Assembly: GCA_016777585.1 (NCBI GenBank)
Contig: JADHRD010000014.1
Span: 1 to 32,529, forward strand
Source of the DNA: Rhodospirillales bacterium
Lineage (GTDB): Bacteria; Pseudomonadota; Alphaproteobacteria; Rhodospirillales; UBA2165
Reading direction: 5' to 3'
Length of the DNA stretch: 32,529 bases
The position numbers and the translations under genes were made by a program. Of the stretch, positions 18,345 to 28,368 are shown one piece after another (position 1 is the first letter of the stretch; the number at the start of each line of letters is the position of its first letter). The notes beneath the pieces are model-generated. The model was not told where the DNA came from and did not search any database. It was given only the letters and a program-made list of their open reading frames with translations.

Positions 18345-19118
18345 TTATAAAATACTATTATCGAAATGATTGGATAATTCAACTCTTGCATTGTCACTCG
18401 CTTCTCTCAAAACATCCAACGAATTTGAGCTAGCAGTAATTTCCAATAAACTCCATTTAGTATTAATCTGAAAACTCTTATCATTCAAAACAAACGGATT
18501 ATTAGCCAATAACTCTCTGATTATTTTCATTTTTTCAACAACATCAGATTCTCTATATAAATTAAAAATAATGCCAAATTCAGTATTACTAATACTACCC
18601 ATTATATTTAAATTCCCAATATTTTTTTTAATAATTTCAATAATATTTTTTAGAAAGTTAATTTCAAAATCATAGCCATGTTGCAACCAATAATCCTCAC
18701 AATTAAGTACCTTAAAAAAAAGAAGGAAACTGGATTCCTCAGCCGCAGTCGCATACTTTATGGTATCTGCTAGGTGGATTTGAAATGCATGATAACTGCA
18801 AACAGAAAACATGGGATTTTCTTTCAGTAAACTCGCCAATATTTCTTCACGCCTGATACTAGCCTCAAGCTTCCATCTGATAGAGTCCATCTCAGTCAAA
18901 ATTAAGGTCATCGCCTCAAGCACCTCTGGAGTAATAGATTCCATTGGAATACCCATAACAATGGCTGTATCCTTTATTTGATCGGTTGTTCGCGCTGGAT
19001 GATTCTTCTGGTGAGAACCAGAGCTATAGTGCTGATTCTTATTACGTCTATTGGTTTGATTATTTGCATCTAATTCTTGAACTCGATAGTTATCAGACAA
19101 CACTCGAATATCAGACAT
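18345..19118 (-). CDS. Degenerate GGDEF-domain protein (signature replaced by SNTEF)
   Basis: IVMGIPMESITPEVLEAMTLILTEMDSIRWKLEASIRREEILASLLKENPMFSVCSYHAFQ...SSFLLFFKVLNCEDYWLQHGYDFEINFLKNIIEIIKKNI...MGSISNTEFGIIF follows the GGDEF fold layout; AGGAG upstream of ATG 19118. Confidence 0.65.
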   Translation of the reverse strand: MSDIRVLSDNYRVQELDANNQTNRRNKNQHYSSGSHQKNHPARTTDQIKDTAIVMGIPMESITPEVLEAMTLILTEMDSIRWKLEASIRREEILASLLKENPMFSVCSYHAFQIHLADTIKYATAAEESSFLLFFKVLNCEDYWLQHGYDFEINFLKNIIEIIKKNIGNLNIMGSISNTEFGIIFNLYRESDVVEKMKIIRELLANNPFVLNDKSFQINTKWSLLEITASSNSLDVLREASDNARVELSNHFDNSIL

Positions 19119-19268
19119 TCTATGCTCCTATTTTCAATAAAGAATTGAATTAAATTAATCAATTGCAGTCAATTTCTTTATATTAATTATAATAAATTTA
19201 TTTAAACATACTTTTATTCGCTTTCTTAGACGAATAAAACTCCCACTGCTTGCGTTTATACAAAGTAA

Positions 19269-19296
19269 TTTGATAATATCAGAAGTGATTTATAAT
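19269..19296 (+). promoter_or_regulatory. Predicted sigma70-type promoter for purE
   Basis: TTGATA (19269-19274), 16-nt spacer, TATAAT (19291-19296), followed by GGAGG and ATG 19320. Confidence 0.6.
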
Positions 19297-19319
19297 TCAA
19301 AATACGGAGGAAACCTAAC

Positions 19320-19820
19320 ATGCAGTCAATTAAACCGATTGTAGGTATAATGATGGGTAGTCAATCTGACTGGACTACTATGAAGCATACAAAATTGACC
19401 CTTGAGAAATTAGGTGTTCCTTGTGAAGCAAAAATTATATCCGCTCATCGAACACCTTCTAGGCTGGTAAATTATGTCGAATCAGCTAAAGAGAGAGGTA
19501 TATTAGTATTAATTGCTGGAGCAGGAATGGCTGCCGCTTTGCCTGGTGCGGTTGCGGCTTTAACACCCCTTCCAGTATTAGGAGTGCCTATGGAAGGCAA
19601 ATTACTAGGAGGCCTCGATGCAATGCTCGCAATGGCACAAATGCCCGGTGGAATTCCAGTTGGCACGTTAGCAGTAGGCAAAGCGGGGGCAATTAATTCT
19701 GCAATTCTGGCAACAAGCATCATAGCTCTCAGTGACGAAAAAATTTCTGTTAATCTAGATAGATATCGCGCAAAACAAACAGCAAACGTTAATGAAGACC
19801 CCATTGATGAGATACAATAA
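19320..19820 (+). CDS. purE: 5-(carboxyamino)imidazole ribonucleotide mutase / AIR carboxylase family
   Basis: GIMMGSQSDWTTMKHT, IISAHRTPSR, LPVLGVPMEGKLLGGLDAMLAMAQMPGGIPVGTLAVGKAGAINSAILA. Confidence 0.93.
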   Translation: MQSIKPIVGIMMGSQSDWTTMKHTKLTLEKLGVPCEAKIISAHRTPSRLVNYVESAKERGILVLIAGAGMAAALPGAVAALTPLPVLGVPMEGKLLGGLDAMLAMAQMPGGIPVGTLAVGKAGAINSAILATSIIALSDEKISVNLDRYRAKQTANVNEDPIDEIQ

Positions 19821-19871
19821 AAATATAAACGACTTTTGAATAAAACGGGAAGACATCAAAAACCTAATATT

Positions 19872-20531
19872 TTAATGGACAATATTTTTAAGCAAATTTA
19901 TTTTTTTAAACCCTTTTATAATTTTACTAAAAGACCCTAATTTATCGGTAAGAGCGCGCTTAATTCTCGGAATCATTATAACATCATTGATACGTCGTTC
20001 CAAAAATTTCCGCGTTGAGCGAAACTCATCATCATTGTCAGATAACCAGTATAAAATTGTCGATCCGTAAACGCCGGCTAGCAAGGCTCTCTTTGAATAA
20101 TAATTATAATCAGTAGATTGATCTCCCGCCAAGTACCACATCTCATCAACGGCTTTAAAAGTCATTTGAAGAGCGACACTCTTATTACCCGGTAGCGATA
20201 AAAAGGAGAGAAGGCAGCGAATAGACTCTTTAAATGGCAAAATTAGCTCTAACCTGGTTTCGATTATAAATTTTATTTTTTCTCTTACCGGCATCACATC
20301 TATTGATGTATCTTTGAGAGTCTCACTCATTATCCGATCAAAATAAATACCGCAATGCCTCGCTGCATCAATCGGACCTTGAGAAAAAATAAATTCAATA
20401 TCATCTGGATCCTTGTTAAGATCAGCAATACCAGACTTAAGCGCAGACCAACTCCAACCATCAAATGGGACGTGTTTGAGCATAGCCAACAACAATTCAT
20501 CAGAGTCGCTCAAAGTATTCATTTTATGCAT
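19872..20531 (-). CDS. COQ9 family protein (ubiquinone biosynthesis accessory)
   Basis: LLLAMLKHVPFDGWSWSAL N-terminus; DEMWYLAGDQSTDYNYYSKRALLAGVYGSTILYWLSD matches the COQ9 pattern. Confidence 0.87.
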   Translation of the reverse strand: MHKMNTLSDSDELLLAMLKHVPFDGWSWSALKSGIADLNKDPDDIEFIFSQGPIDAARHCGIYFDRIMSETLKDTSIDVMPVREKIKFIIETRLELILPFKESIRCLLSFLSLPGNKSVALQMTFKAVDEMWYLAGDQSTDYNYYSKRALLAGVYGSTILYWLSDNDDEFRSTRKFLERRINDVIMIPRIKRALTDKLGSFSKIIKGFKKINLLKNIVH

Positions 20532-21120
20532 TTGGGTTCCTCAACATTTTATTATCAGATGACACTATTCGCCCTCTTTCTAATAACTCTATATTAGAAT
20601 TTATTTCCTCCTGAAAGCCAAACATAGATAGGTCTGTAATTCGGAAGGGATATAATTTACCATCCAAATGATCACATTCATGTTGGACAACCCTTGCATG
20701 GTATCCTGAAGCTTCTCTTTCAAAGTACTTTCCATTTGCATCAAACCATGAATATTTAATATGAGAATATCTTTCCACCGCCCCCATCAAATTTGGAATA
20801 GATAGACAAGCCTCCCAGTCTCTATTTATCTTATCATTTAAAGGTCGAATTTCTGGGTTAATCATAATTGTTAACTCAACTTGATCTTTTTCATCTTCAA
20901 TCCGACTTTCGGGTACAAAGAAAATTACAATTCTTTTCGAAACATGAACCTGAGGTGCTGCTAGACCAATGCCACCAACGTCTTCAAGTGTCTCAATCAT
21001 ATCACTAATAATCTTCTTTATTTCAGGATCCCCATAATCATCAACTTGTGATGCTATTTTCTGTAAGATAGGGTGACCTAGACGTGCAATTTTTAAAATA
21101 GACATTTGTGTAATATGCAC
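20524..21120 (-). CDS. def: Peptide deformylase
   Basis: GGIGLAAPQV, WEACLSIPNL, VVQHECDHLDGKLYP motifs. Confidence 0.92.
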   Translation of the reverse strand: MHITQMSILKIARLGHPILQKIASQVDDYGDPEIKKIISDMIETLEDVGGIGLAAPQVHVSKRIVIFFVPESRIEDEKDQVELTIMINPEIRPLNDKINRDWEACLSIPNLMGAVERYSHIKYSWFDANGKYFEREASGYHARVVQHECDHLDGKLYPFRITDLSMFGFQEEINSNIELLERGRIVSSDNKMLRNPNA

Positions 21121-21267
21121 TAAAAGAGCCTAAGAACCAATATTTTCATGAGAAAAATTAAGTTTTTGAGAAAAAAACATAAATAAACACGATAGAGCCC
21201 TTCACAGTTACTCGAGTTTGTGTTAGAAACCCCCACGTCATTTAAATATTTAGGAGTACATGGTACC

Positions 21268-21471
21268 GTGCATGTAACAGTTCGTGATAATAATGTGGAT
21301 CAAGCGTTAAAGGCGTTGAAGAAAAAGATGCAGCGGGAAGGCGTTTTCCGCGAAATGAAACTTCGTAGATCCTATGAAAAACCTTCCGAGCGAAGAGCAA
21401 GAGAAAAAGCGGAAGCGGTTCGTAGATCGAGAAAGTTAGAAAGAAAACGTATAGAGAGAGAAGGTTTCTAG
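21268..21471 (+). CDS. rpsU: 30S ribosomal protein S21 (start corrected to GTG 21268)
   Basis: (M)[65 protein letters not shown] at 21252-21256. Confidence 0.93.
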   Translation: MHVTVRDNNVDQALKALKKKMQREGVFREMKLRRSYEKPSERRAREKAEAVRRSRKLERKRIEREGF

Positions 21472-22007
21472 AACATATATAAAAACGAAAATAATAAAAT
21501 AAAGTTATATATATTCTCTATCGACAGTTAAAATCCAAAATATGACAGCTAAAATCAAGATAGCATCAATATAAATTTTGCAAAACTCAAATAATGCAAT
21601 TTAATATTCTTTATTAGGTAAGATGAATTAATAATAATCCAAGCAGTAATTAATATGTACATTGCTGGTAAACTATAATGTACTATATCTCCTGAGAGCA
21701 AAAATAGTCAAAAAAACTAGAATAAATACGATAAAAATATTTACAATAAAGCTCTAGCACCACCACAAACATTATCTTGGAAGACATTCAGTGTGAAGAA
21801 GTTCGAGACTGATTCTAGGCAATCAAACCACTATCTCTATTACCAATCAAAAAAAACATAAAAAGTGACGATTACTATAATCAGAGTATCCTGACCACAT
21901 ATCAAAATAAGGTATTAAAAAAATAAGAACTAGGAAATTATAAGTCTCTTAGGCTTTATCTATTAATTATTCCAGCATTGGTCTATTTTTTTATTTCCAA
22001 ATTTTTT

Positions 22008-23405
22008 TTAATCAAGGGCCTGAACTATACTTTCAGTCATTGCTTTTGCATCAGCGAATAACATCATCGTATTATCACGAAAAAATAATTTGTTATCGAC
22101 TCCGGCATATCCTGATGCCATAGACCGCTTTATAAACAATACCGTCCCAGCATTCTCAACTTCTAGAATGGGCATCCCATAAATTGCGCTCGACGGATCT
22201 GTTTTTGCTGCTGGATTGGTCACATCATTTGCTCCAATGACAAAAGCAACATCCGCAGTCGAGAATTCCGTATTAATTTCTTCTAGCTCAAACACCTCTT
22301 CATATGGAACATTTGCTTCAGCTAAAAGTACATTCATATGACCCGGCATTCTACCAGCAACTGGATGAATAGCGTATGCAACTTCAACACCCGCTCCCTT
22401 TAATAAATCACACATTTCACGAAGCGCATGTTGAGCTTGGGCGACCGCCATACCATATCCTGGCACTATAATTACCTTACTGGCATTCTTCATTATAAAT
22501 GCTGCATCTTCGCCACTTCCAGATTTTATAGCCTTATCGATTCCACCACCGGCAACTGCAGTAGGTCCATCAACTTCTCCACCAAATCCGCCAAGCAACA
22601 CGTTAAATATTGATCGATTCATGCCTTTACACATTATATAGCTTAAGATAGCACCGGAGGATCCAACCAATGCTCCTGTTACGATTAAGGCGGTATTACT
22701 AAGCGTAAACCCTATTCCACACGCTGCCCAGCCAGAATAAGAATTTAACATGGATACTACAACAGGCATATCAGCTCCACCAATGGGCAATATTATCAGA
22801 AAACCAAGAACGATTGATATTCCTATAATAATCCAAAAAGCTAGTTCATAATTGGTTTGAACAAGCCAAATAATTGATGCAACCAGTATAATGGACAAAA
22901 CTGCATTCAAGGCGTGTTGCCCAGAGAAAACAAGCGGTGAACCTCCAAGAGTACCTTGTAGTTTACCAAATGCGATAAGTGAGCCTGAAAATGTAATCGC
23001 CCCAATAGCCGCACCGAGAGACATTTCAATCAAACTGGCACCCTCTATGTTTCCAAGCACACCGATCCCATAAGCCTCTGGAAAAAAAAAAGCTGCTATT
23101 GCAACAAATACTGCGGCCAAGCCTACCAATGAGTGGAATGCCGCGACTAATTCTGGTAAAGCAGTCATTTTAATTTTTAATGCCACGATCGTCCCGATGG
23201 CGCCGCCGACAATTACGCCAATAACGATCAAATCAAAACTTACAATTGTGGGCTCAAATACAGTTGTCAGTATCGCTATAACCATCCCCAGCACACCTAG
23301 AACAATCCCGGTACGCGCACTATCGGGAGAACTTAAACCTCGTAAAGCCATAATAAAACAGATAGCAGCAGCTAAATATGCGAACCCTGTGACAGTCTCA
23401 CTCAT
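22008..23405 (-). CDS. pntB: NAD(P) transhydrogenase subunit beta
   Basis: [69 protein letters not shown]. Confidence 0.97.
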   Translation of the reverse strand: MSETVTGFAYLAAAICFIMALRGLSSPDSARTGIVLGVLGMVIAILTTVFEPTIVSFDLIVIGVIVGGAIGTIVALKIKMTALPELVAAFHSLVGLAAVFVAIAAFFFPEAYGIGVLGNIEGASLIEMSLGAAIGAITFSGSLIAFGKLQGTLGGSPLVFSGQHALNAVLSIILVASIIWLVQTNYELAFWIIIGISIVLGFLIILPIGGADMPVVVSMLNSYSGWAACGIGFTLSNTALIVTGALVGSSGAILSYIMCKGMNRSIFNVLLGGFGGEVDGPTAVAGGGIDKAIKSGSGEDAAFIMKNASKVIIVPGYGMAVAQAQHALREMCDLLKGAGVEVAYAIHPVAGRMPGHMNVLLAEANVPYEEVFELEEINTEFSTADVAFVIGANDVTNPAAKTDPSSAIYGMPILEVENAGTVLFIKRSMASGYAGVDNKLFFRDNTMMLFADAKAMTESIVQALD

Positions 23406-23752
23406 TTATTTGTCCCCGACTTCTTTGGTTTTTTCTTAAACATGGCTAACATTCTATTGGTTACAATAAATCCACCAAAAATATTAATTGAAGCTAAAAC
23501 TACAGCAATGAAACCCATAATTTTGGAAAAATTTAAATCCGCTGGACCTGCAGCAATTAGAGCTCCAACAATTATAACCGACGATACCGCATTCGTTACA
23601 CTCATTAGAGGCGAATGTAATGCCGGTGTAACACTCCAGACAACATAAAATCCAATAAATACCGCTAGTACAAAAATTGTAAACATGAAAATAAAGGGAT
23701 CACCAGTCGAAGTTTGATCAACCAAGTTTGTTGTTTGATTATCGATAGTCAT
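23402..23752 (-). CDS. pntAB: NAD(P) transhydrogenase subunit alpha part 2
   Basis: [32 protein letters not shown] between pntB and pntAA. Confidence 0.95.
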   Translation of the reverse strand: MTIDNQTTNLVDQTSTGDPFIFMFTIFVLAVFIGFYVVWSVTPALHSPLMSVTNAVSSVIIVGALIAAGPADLNFSKIMGFIAVVLASINIFGGFIVTNRMLAMFKKKPKKSGTNK

Positions 23753-23757
23753 TGCTC

Positions 23758-24903
23758 TTATTTCTCCTCAATTAAGGCTGGATGAACAATTTTCCCGTCC
23801 TTGCATATAAGTGTGCCTGCAATAATTTCATCTTCCCAGTCAATACTAATAGATTTACTCTCAGAATTTACTATTGGTGTAATAAAGTTTAATAAATTTT
23901 TTGCATATAGTTGGCTCGCATCCTCAGCAATCCGGCTCGGAATATTTGAATGACCTAATATTGTAACACCACCAACTTTAACAACTTCTCCCAATACGGA
24001 TAATGGGCAGTTACCACCAGCCTCAACAGCCATATCAACTATAATTGATCCATCCCTCATTGAAGCTACCATTTCTTCAGTAATCAAAATTGGTGCTGGC
24101 CGTCCCGGTATTAAGGCTGTTGTTATAACAACGTCTTGTTTTTTTATATGCTCAGCAACAACATGTTTTTGTTTTTCTAAATATTCTTTTGGCATTTCTT
24201 TGGCATATCCGCCCTGAGTTTGAGCATTCTTTTCCATTTCTGAATCAACTTCAAGAAACTTACCTCCTAAACTCTCAACCTGTTCCTTAGTTGCAGGTCG
24301 AACATCAGTCGCTGTAACAACAGCCCCCATTCTTTTTGCAGTAGCAATAGCCTGCAAACCTGCTACCCCAACACCCATAATAAAAATTTTTGCTGGAGGG
24401 ATTGTTCCAGCTGCTGTCATCATCATTGGATAAGCTCTACCTAATTCACCTGCAGCGTCTAAAACTGCTTTATACCCTGCTAAATTACTTTGAGAGGACA
24501 GTACATCCATCGATTGAGCCCTTGTAATTCTGGGCATCAAGTCCATCGCAAACGCTGTTACACCTGTCTTAGCAAATTCATTCAATCTATCTTTATTAGT
24601 CAGTGCAGAAAAATTAGCTATCACAATATTATTATTACCGTAGTATTTTAAATTATCTCCAGATTTCGAATCTGGTCCTCGAACTTTTAAAATAACATCC
24701 GAATCTTTTATCATTTTCTGTTGATCCGATGCAATTGTTGCACCTGCCTCGCTCAGCCTTTTGTCGTTAAAAGATGCACCTATACCTGCTCCAGTCTCGA
24801 CAACAACATCAAAACCCATATTCATATATTTTTTTATAGAATCAGGTGAAATTGCCAACCTCATCTCATCGGCAATCAGTTCCTTTGGCACTCCTATTTT
24901 CAT
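23758..24903 (-). CDS. pntAA: NAD(P) transhydrogenase subunit alpha part 1
   Basis: [68 protein letters not shown]. Confidence 0.97.
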   Translation of the reverse strand: MKIGVPKELIADEMRLAISPDSIKKYMNMGFDVVVETGAGIGASFNDKRLSEAGATIASDQQKMIKDSDVILKVRGPDSKSGDNLKYYGNNNIVIANFSALTNKDRLNEFAKTGVTAFAMDLMPRITRAQSMDVLSSQSNLAGYKAVLDAAGELGRAYPMMMTAAGTIPPAKIFIMGVGVAGLQAIATAKRMGAVVTATDVRPATKEQVESLGGKFLEVDSEMEKNAQTQGGYAKEMPKEYLEKQKHVVAEHIKKQDVVITTALIPGRPAPILITEEMVASMRDGSIIVDMAVEAGGNCPLSVLGEVVKVGGVTILGHSNIPSRIAEDASQLYAKNLLNFITPIVNSESKSISIDWEDEIIAGTLICKDGKIVHPALIEEK

Positions 24904-24965
24904 AGTATTTTCCTCAACGTCTGTTCTAACAAAATAAACATTCTATTAGTTCGCATCTCACACCG

Positions 24966-24996
24966 ATTATATGCAAAATTTGAACGATCTTGCCAA
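24966..24996 (-). promoter_or_regulatory. Predicted promoter for the pnt operon
   Basis: Minus strand TTGGCA, 19-nt spacer, TATAAT about 60 nt before ATG 24903; the spacer is long. Confidence 0.45.
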
Positions 24997-25098
24997 GCGT
25001 TAATAATAATTATCATTTTTTTAAAATATTTTTATTCAATAAATTAAAGGAGAAAAACATAATACTAAATGATTGGATGATTCCACAACTCGCCTTAA

Positions 25099-26439
25099 TT
25101 ACGCTGGTATTTTAAGGTCCACTCGATTAAAAACTCTCTCTTGATTAGCCATTAATATTCCTTCATCAAAACCATCTATCAACTCATGAAACATTTGATG
25201 CCAATTTATCTTAGCATCCAAGTGTGTAAAGACTGAACCCAGGCCAATCGCAGCTCTGTCCATTAAAACAAATTCGGGTGGCGGCGCTACACCGCCTATT
25301 TTGTCTAATTCAACTCTAACCTTTTGCGCAACTTCTCGACCATAATCGCCATCTCCAGTTTGGATTGGCCGAATGCGGTCTTCAAGGAGTGGTGCATAAA
25401 TAAATTTTGCCCAAATGTTTAGTATATCAATTTTTTCATTAGTTAAATTATCAAATCCCCAAGTTTCATACGCATGCACTCCAAGGTCGGGATTATTGTC
25501 AAGAAGTGAAAAGTAAAGATCTATTACACCTTTAACGAATGAAGGCTGGAACACTCTTATACAGCCAAAATCCATTAAATTAATCGATGCATCTTTTCGT
25601 ATCGTATAGTTACCAAGATGAGGGTCTCCATGAATAACACCAAAATAATAGAGGGGGACATACCAAGCACGAAACATATTTAACGCTACTTTATTTCTAA
25701 TTTCAATTTTAGAATTAAGGCGAATAAAATCTAATAGTGGCAAACCCTCTAGCCATTGCATACTGATTAACCTCTCACCACACAATTCTTCTACTAATTC
25801 CGGTACATTTACATTTTTAGTATTTTTAAGGATCTCTTGATAAAGCAGTATTTGTTTTGCCTCTCGTCTGTAGTCTAATTCTTCACGCAACCTTGCAGAT
25901 AATTCATTATGTATCGCACTAGGATCTATCGCTTTATCATATTGCCGATAAATCTTAAAAATAAATTTTAATTGCTGTAAGTCTGCTTCAACTGCTGTTT
26001 GCATATCTGGATATTGTAATTTGCATGCAAGCTCTCGTCCGTCTAAGGTCTTGGCTTTATGCACTTGCCCGAGGGATGCTGCCGCAGAGGCTTTCTGATC
26101 AAAAGCAGAAAATCTCGATAGCCAATCTCGACCAAGTTCACCAGCCATCCGACGTTTTACAAAATTCCAACTCATTGCTGGAGCATTAGATTGCAACTCT
26201 AATAACTGCTCAGAATATTCGGGTGGTAGAGCATTTGGAATCGTCGCAACAATCTGAGCCACCTTCATAACGGGTCCCTTCAATCCGCCGAGGGCTTCTT
26301 TCAAGGCATTAGCGTGATCCTTGCGGTCAATTTTAACCCCTAAATAACGTTCACCAGCTAATTTGGCAGCTAACCCACCAAACGTCTTGCCTACCTTTAC
26401 ATAACGGCGTGCGCGCCCCCCTATTGAATTTTTTTCCAT
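25099..26439 (-). CDS. ABC1/ADCK (UbiB/AarF) family protein kinase-like
   Basis: LKGPVMKVAQIVATIPNALPPEY, ASAAASLGQVHKAKTLDGRELACKLQYPDM, VIHGDPHLGNYTI, INLMDFGCIR. Confidence 0.92.
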   Translation of the reverse strand: MEKNSIGGRARRYVKVGKTFGGLAAKLAGERYLGVKIDRKDHANALKEALGGLKGPVMKVAQIVATIPNALPPEYSEQLLELQSNAPAMSWNFVKRRMAGELGRDWLSRFSAFDQKASAAASLGQVHKAKTLDGRELACKLQYPDMQTAVEADLQQLKFIFKIYRQYDKAIDPSAIHNELSARLREELDYRREAKQILLYQEILKNTKNVNVPELVEELCGERLISMQWLEGLPLLDFIRLNSKIEIRNKVALNMFRAWYVPLYYFGVIHGDPHLGNYTIRKDASINLMDFGCIRVFQPSFVKGVIDLYFSLLDNNPDLGVHAYETWGFDNLTNEKIDILNIWAKFIYAPLLEDRIRPIQTGDGDYGREVAQKVRVELDKIGGVAPPPEFVLMDRAAIGLGSVFTHLDAKINWHQMFHELIDGFDEGILMANQERVFNRVDLKIPA

Positions 26440-26447
26440 TACTTTGA

Positions 26448-28226
26448 CTAAAATGCCTTTTCCAACTCATCGATAAATCCATCCACAACGTTCAATCCAC
26501 GTTGCCAAAAATCTGCATCATTCGCATCCAAGCCGAATGGCTCCAATAATTCTTTGTGACGCAACGTTCCCCCTGCCTTTAACATATTTGTATACTTCTC
26601 TTTAAATCCTGGATGCCCTGTTTCAAACACATTATACAATGAATTTACGAGACAATCACCAAACGCATAGGCATAAACATAGAATGGCGAATGAATAAAG
26701 TGTGGAATATAACTCCAGAAATATTTGTAATCACTGTCGAAACGAAAAGCTGGCCCTAGACTCTCTTTTTGAATTGCCATCCAAATTTCTCCCAACCTAT
26801 CCGCACTTATTTCGCCTTGAGCTCGTTCAGAATGGACAGCTTCCTCAAAACTATAAAAGGCTATTTGTCGTACAACCGTGTTCAACATATCCTCAACTTT
26901 AGATCCAAGCATCACTTTTCGATTTTCCTCGTCAGATGCAGCATCCAGCATTCCTTTAAAAGTTAGCATTTCACCAAATACTGATGCGGTTTCAGCTAAA
27001 GTTAGAGGCGTATCACTCAAAAAATGTCCCTGCGGAGCCGCCAAAACCTGATGTATACCGTGTCCTAGCTCATGCGCCAGCGTCATAACATCCCGTGTCT
27101 TCCCATGGAAATTCATCAGGATATATGGATGTACTGACGGAACTGTAGGATGTGAAAATGCACCAGAGTCTTTTCCGACCCGTGGATCAGCATCAATCCA
27201 CCCATTATCGAAAAATTGCTGAGCGATATCTCCGAACTTTGAATCAAAATTATTATAACTGGAGAGAACCGTTTTCTTTGCCGTGTCCCATGAAATTCTT
27301 TCGTTATTTGCATTCGGTAAAGGGGCGTTGCGATCCCAATAATCTAGACGATCAACGCCCAGCCAATTAGCTTTCAGCGTATAATAGCGATGCGATAAAT
27401 TTTTATAGTTATTTTTTACTGTTTGAACTAACGAATCCACGACTTCATCTTCAACTTGATTTAATAAATTTCTTCTTGAGACGGGCCTTTTAAAATTTCG
27501 CCAACCATCTTCGACTTCCTTATCTTTAGCAAGAGTGTTTGTTATCAACGATAATGTTCTTGCATTAAACTCCAATTCTCCACTAAAAGCTTTTGCAGCT
27601 TTCTTCCTTACCTGATTATCTGGATCTGCCATTCGCGACATGATTTCACTGTTCGTTAATTCGGCCCCATCCAATTTAAATTTCATATTAGCCATTGTTT
27701 CATCAAATAACCGTGACCACGCGTCTCTGCCTGTTACTATTTTCTCATGCAGTATTCGTTCTATTTCTGCAGTTAGTTGATGAGGTTTTTCTCTTCTAAT
27801 ATTGTCTAACCAAGGCTCTAATCGCAAAATTTCGCTATTCTCTTTAAACCCATCTATTTCCTTATCACTCAACTTATTTAATTCGAGTTCAAAAAAAATA
27901 GTCTCAGTAGTAATGGAATTCACTTTTTCATTAACATTCTGATAAAAAACGGCAATTTGCGAATCTTCTGAATTGCCTGCAAATACAAGCTGAGCAAAAG
28001 ACAAAACTTTTGATAAAAGTTCACTTAAAGCCTCGTATTCGCTCAATGATTTGGCGCCTTCTAAAGCATCTAGTTTTCTAATTTTTCCCGAATAACGGCT
28101 GTTGAACTCAATAGACTTCTTCAGAGCATAATCTAAATCATTAAAAATTTGGGGATCGTCTATTCCAGCATAAAGGTCTGATAGGTCCCATGCGGGAGAA
28201 TAATCAGTTGAAGAATTATTATTCAT
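26448..28226 (-). CDS. M3 family oligoendopeptidase (PepF-like)
   Basis: VMTLAHELGHGIHQVLAA zinc site; PSVHPYILMNFHGKTRDV. Confidence 0.93.
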   Translation of the reverse strand: MNNNSSTDYSPAWDLSDLYAGIDDPQIFNDLDYALKKSIEFNSRYSGKIRKLDALEGAKSLSEYEALSELLSKVLSFAQLVFAGNSEDSQIAVFYQNVNEKVNSITTETIFFELELNKLSDKEIDGFKENSEILRLEPWLDNIRREKPHQLTAEIERILHEKIVTGRDAWSRLFDETMANMKFKLDGAELTNSEIMSRMADPDNQVRKKAAKAFSGELEFNARTLSLITNTLAKDKEVEDGWRNFKRPVSRRNLLNQVEDEVVDSLVQTVKNNYKNLSHRYYTLKANWLGVDRLDYWDRNAPLPNANNERISWDTAKKTVLSSYNNFDSKFGDIAQQFFDNGWIDADPRVGKDSGAFSHPTVPSVHPYILMNFHGKTRDVMTLAHELGHGIHQVLAAPQGHFLSDTPLTLAETASVFGEMLTFKGMLDAASDEENRKVMLGSKVEDMLNTVVRQIAFYSFEEAVHSERAQGEISADRLGEIWMAIQKESLGPAFRFDSDYKYFWSYIPHFIHSPFYVYAYAFGDCLVNSLYNVFETGHPGFKEKYTNMLKAGGTLRHKELLEPFGLDANDADFWQRGLNVVDGFIDELEKAF

Positions 28227-28290
28227 AATTTAGGGTTCCACTCTACAATAGATAATAAGATAACAATGGTTCAACATATTATACGATATA

Positions 28291-28316
28291 GCGTTATTGT
28301 GCAGATCACATAACGC
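28291..28316. promoter_or_regulatory. Operator-like inverted repeat between the oligoendopeptidase and acyl-CoA synthetase genes
   Basis: GCGTTATTGTG-CAGAT-CACATAACGC; 10-bp arms with a single extra T. Confidence 0.45.
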
Positions 28317-28368
28317 ATAAACAAGCCATTTATTAGATCTAATTGTACTAATTTATTGGGAGCATTTT

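Noticed and set aside
19472-19804. 110-aa minus-strand ORF
   Set aside because: Antisense to purE; Ala/Pro-rich shadow ORF.
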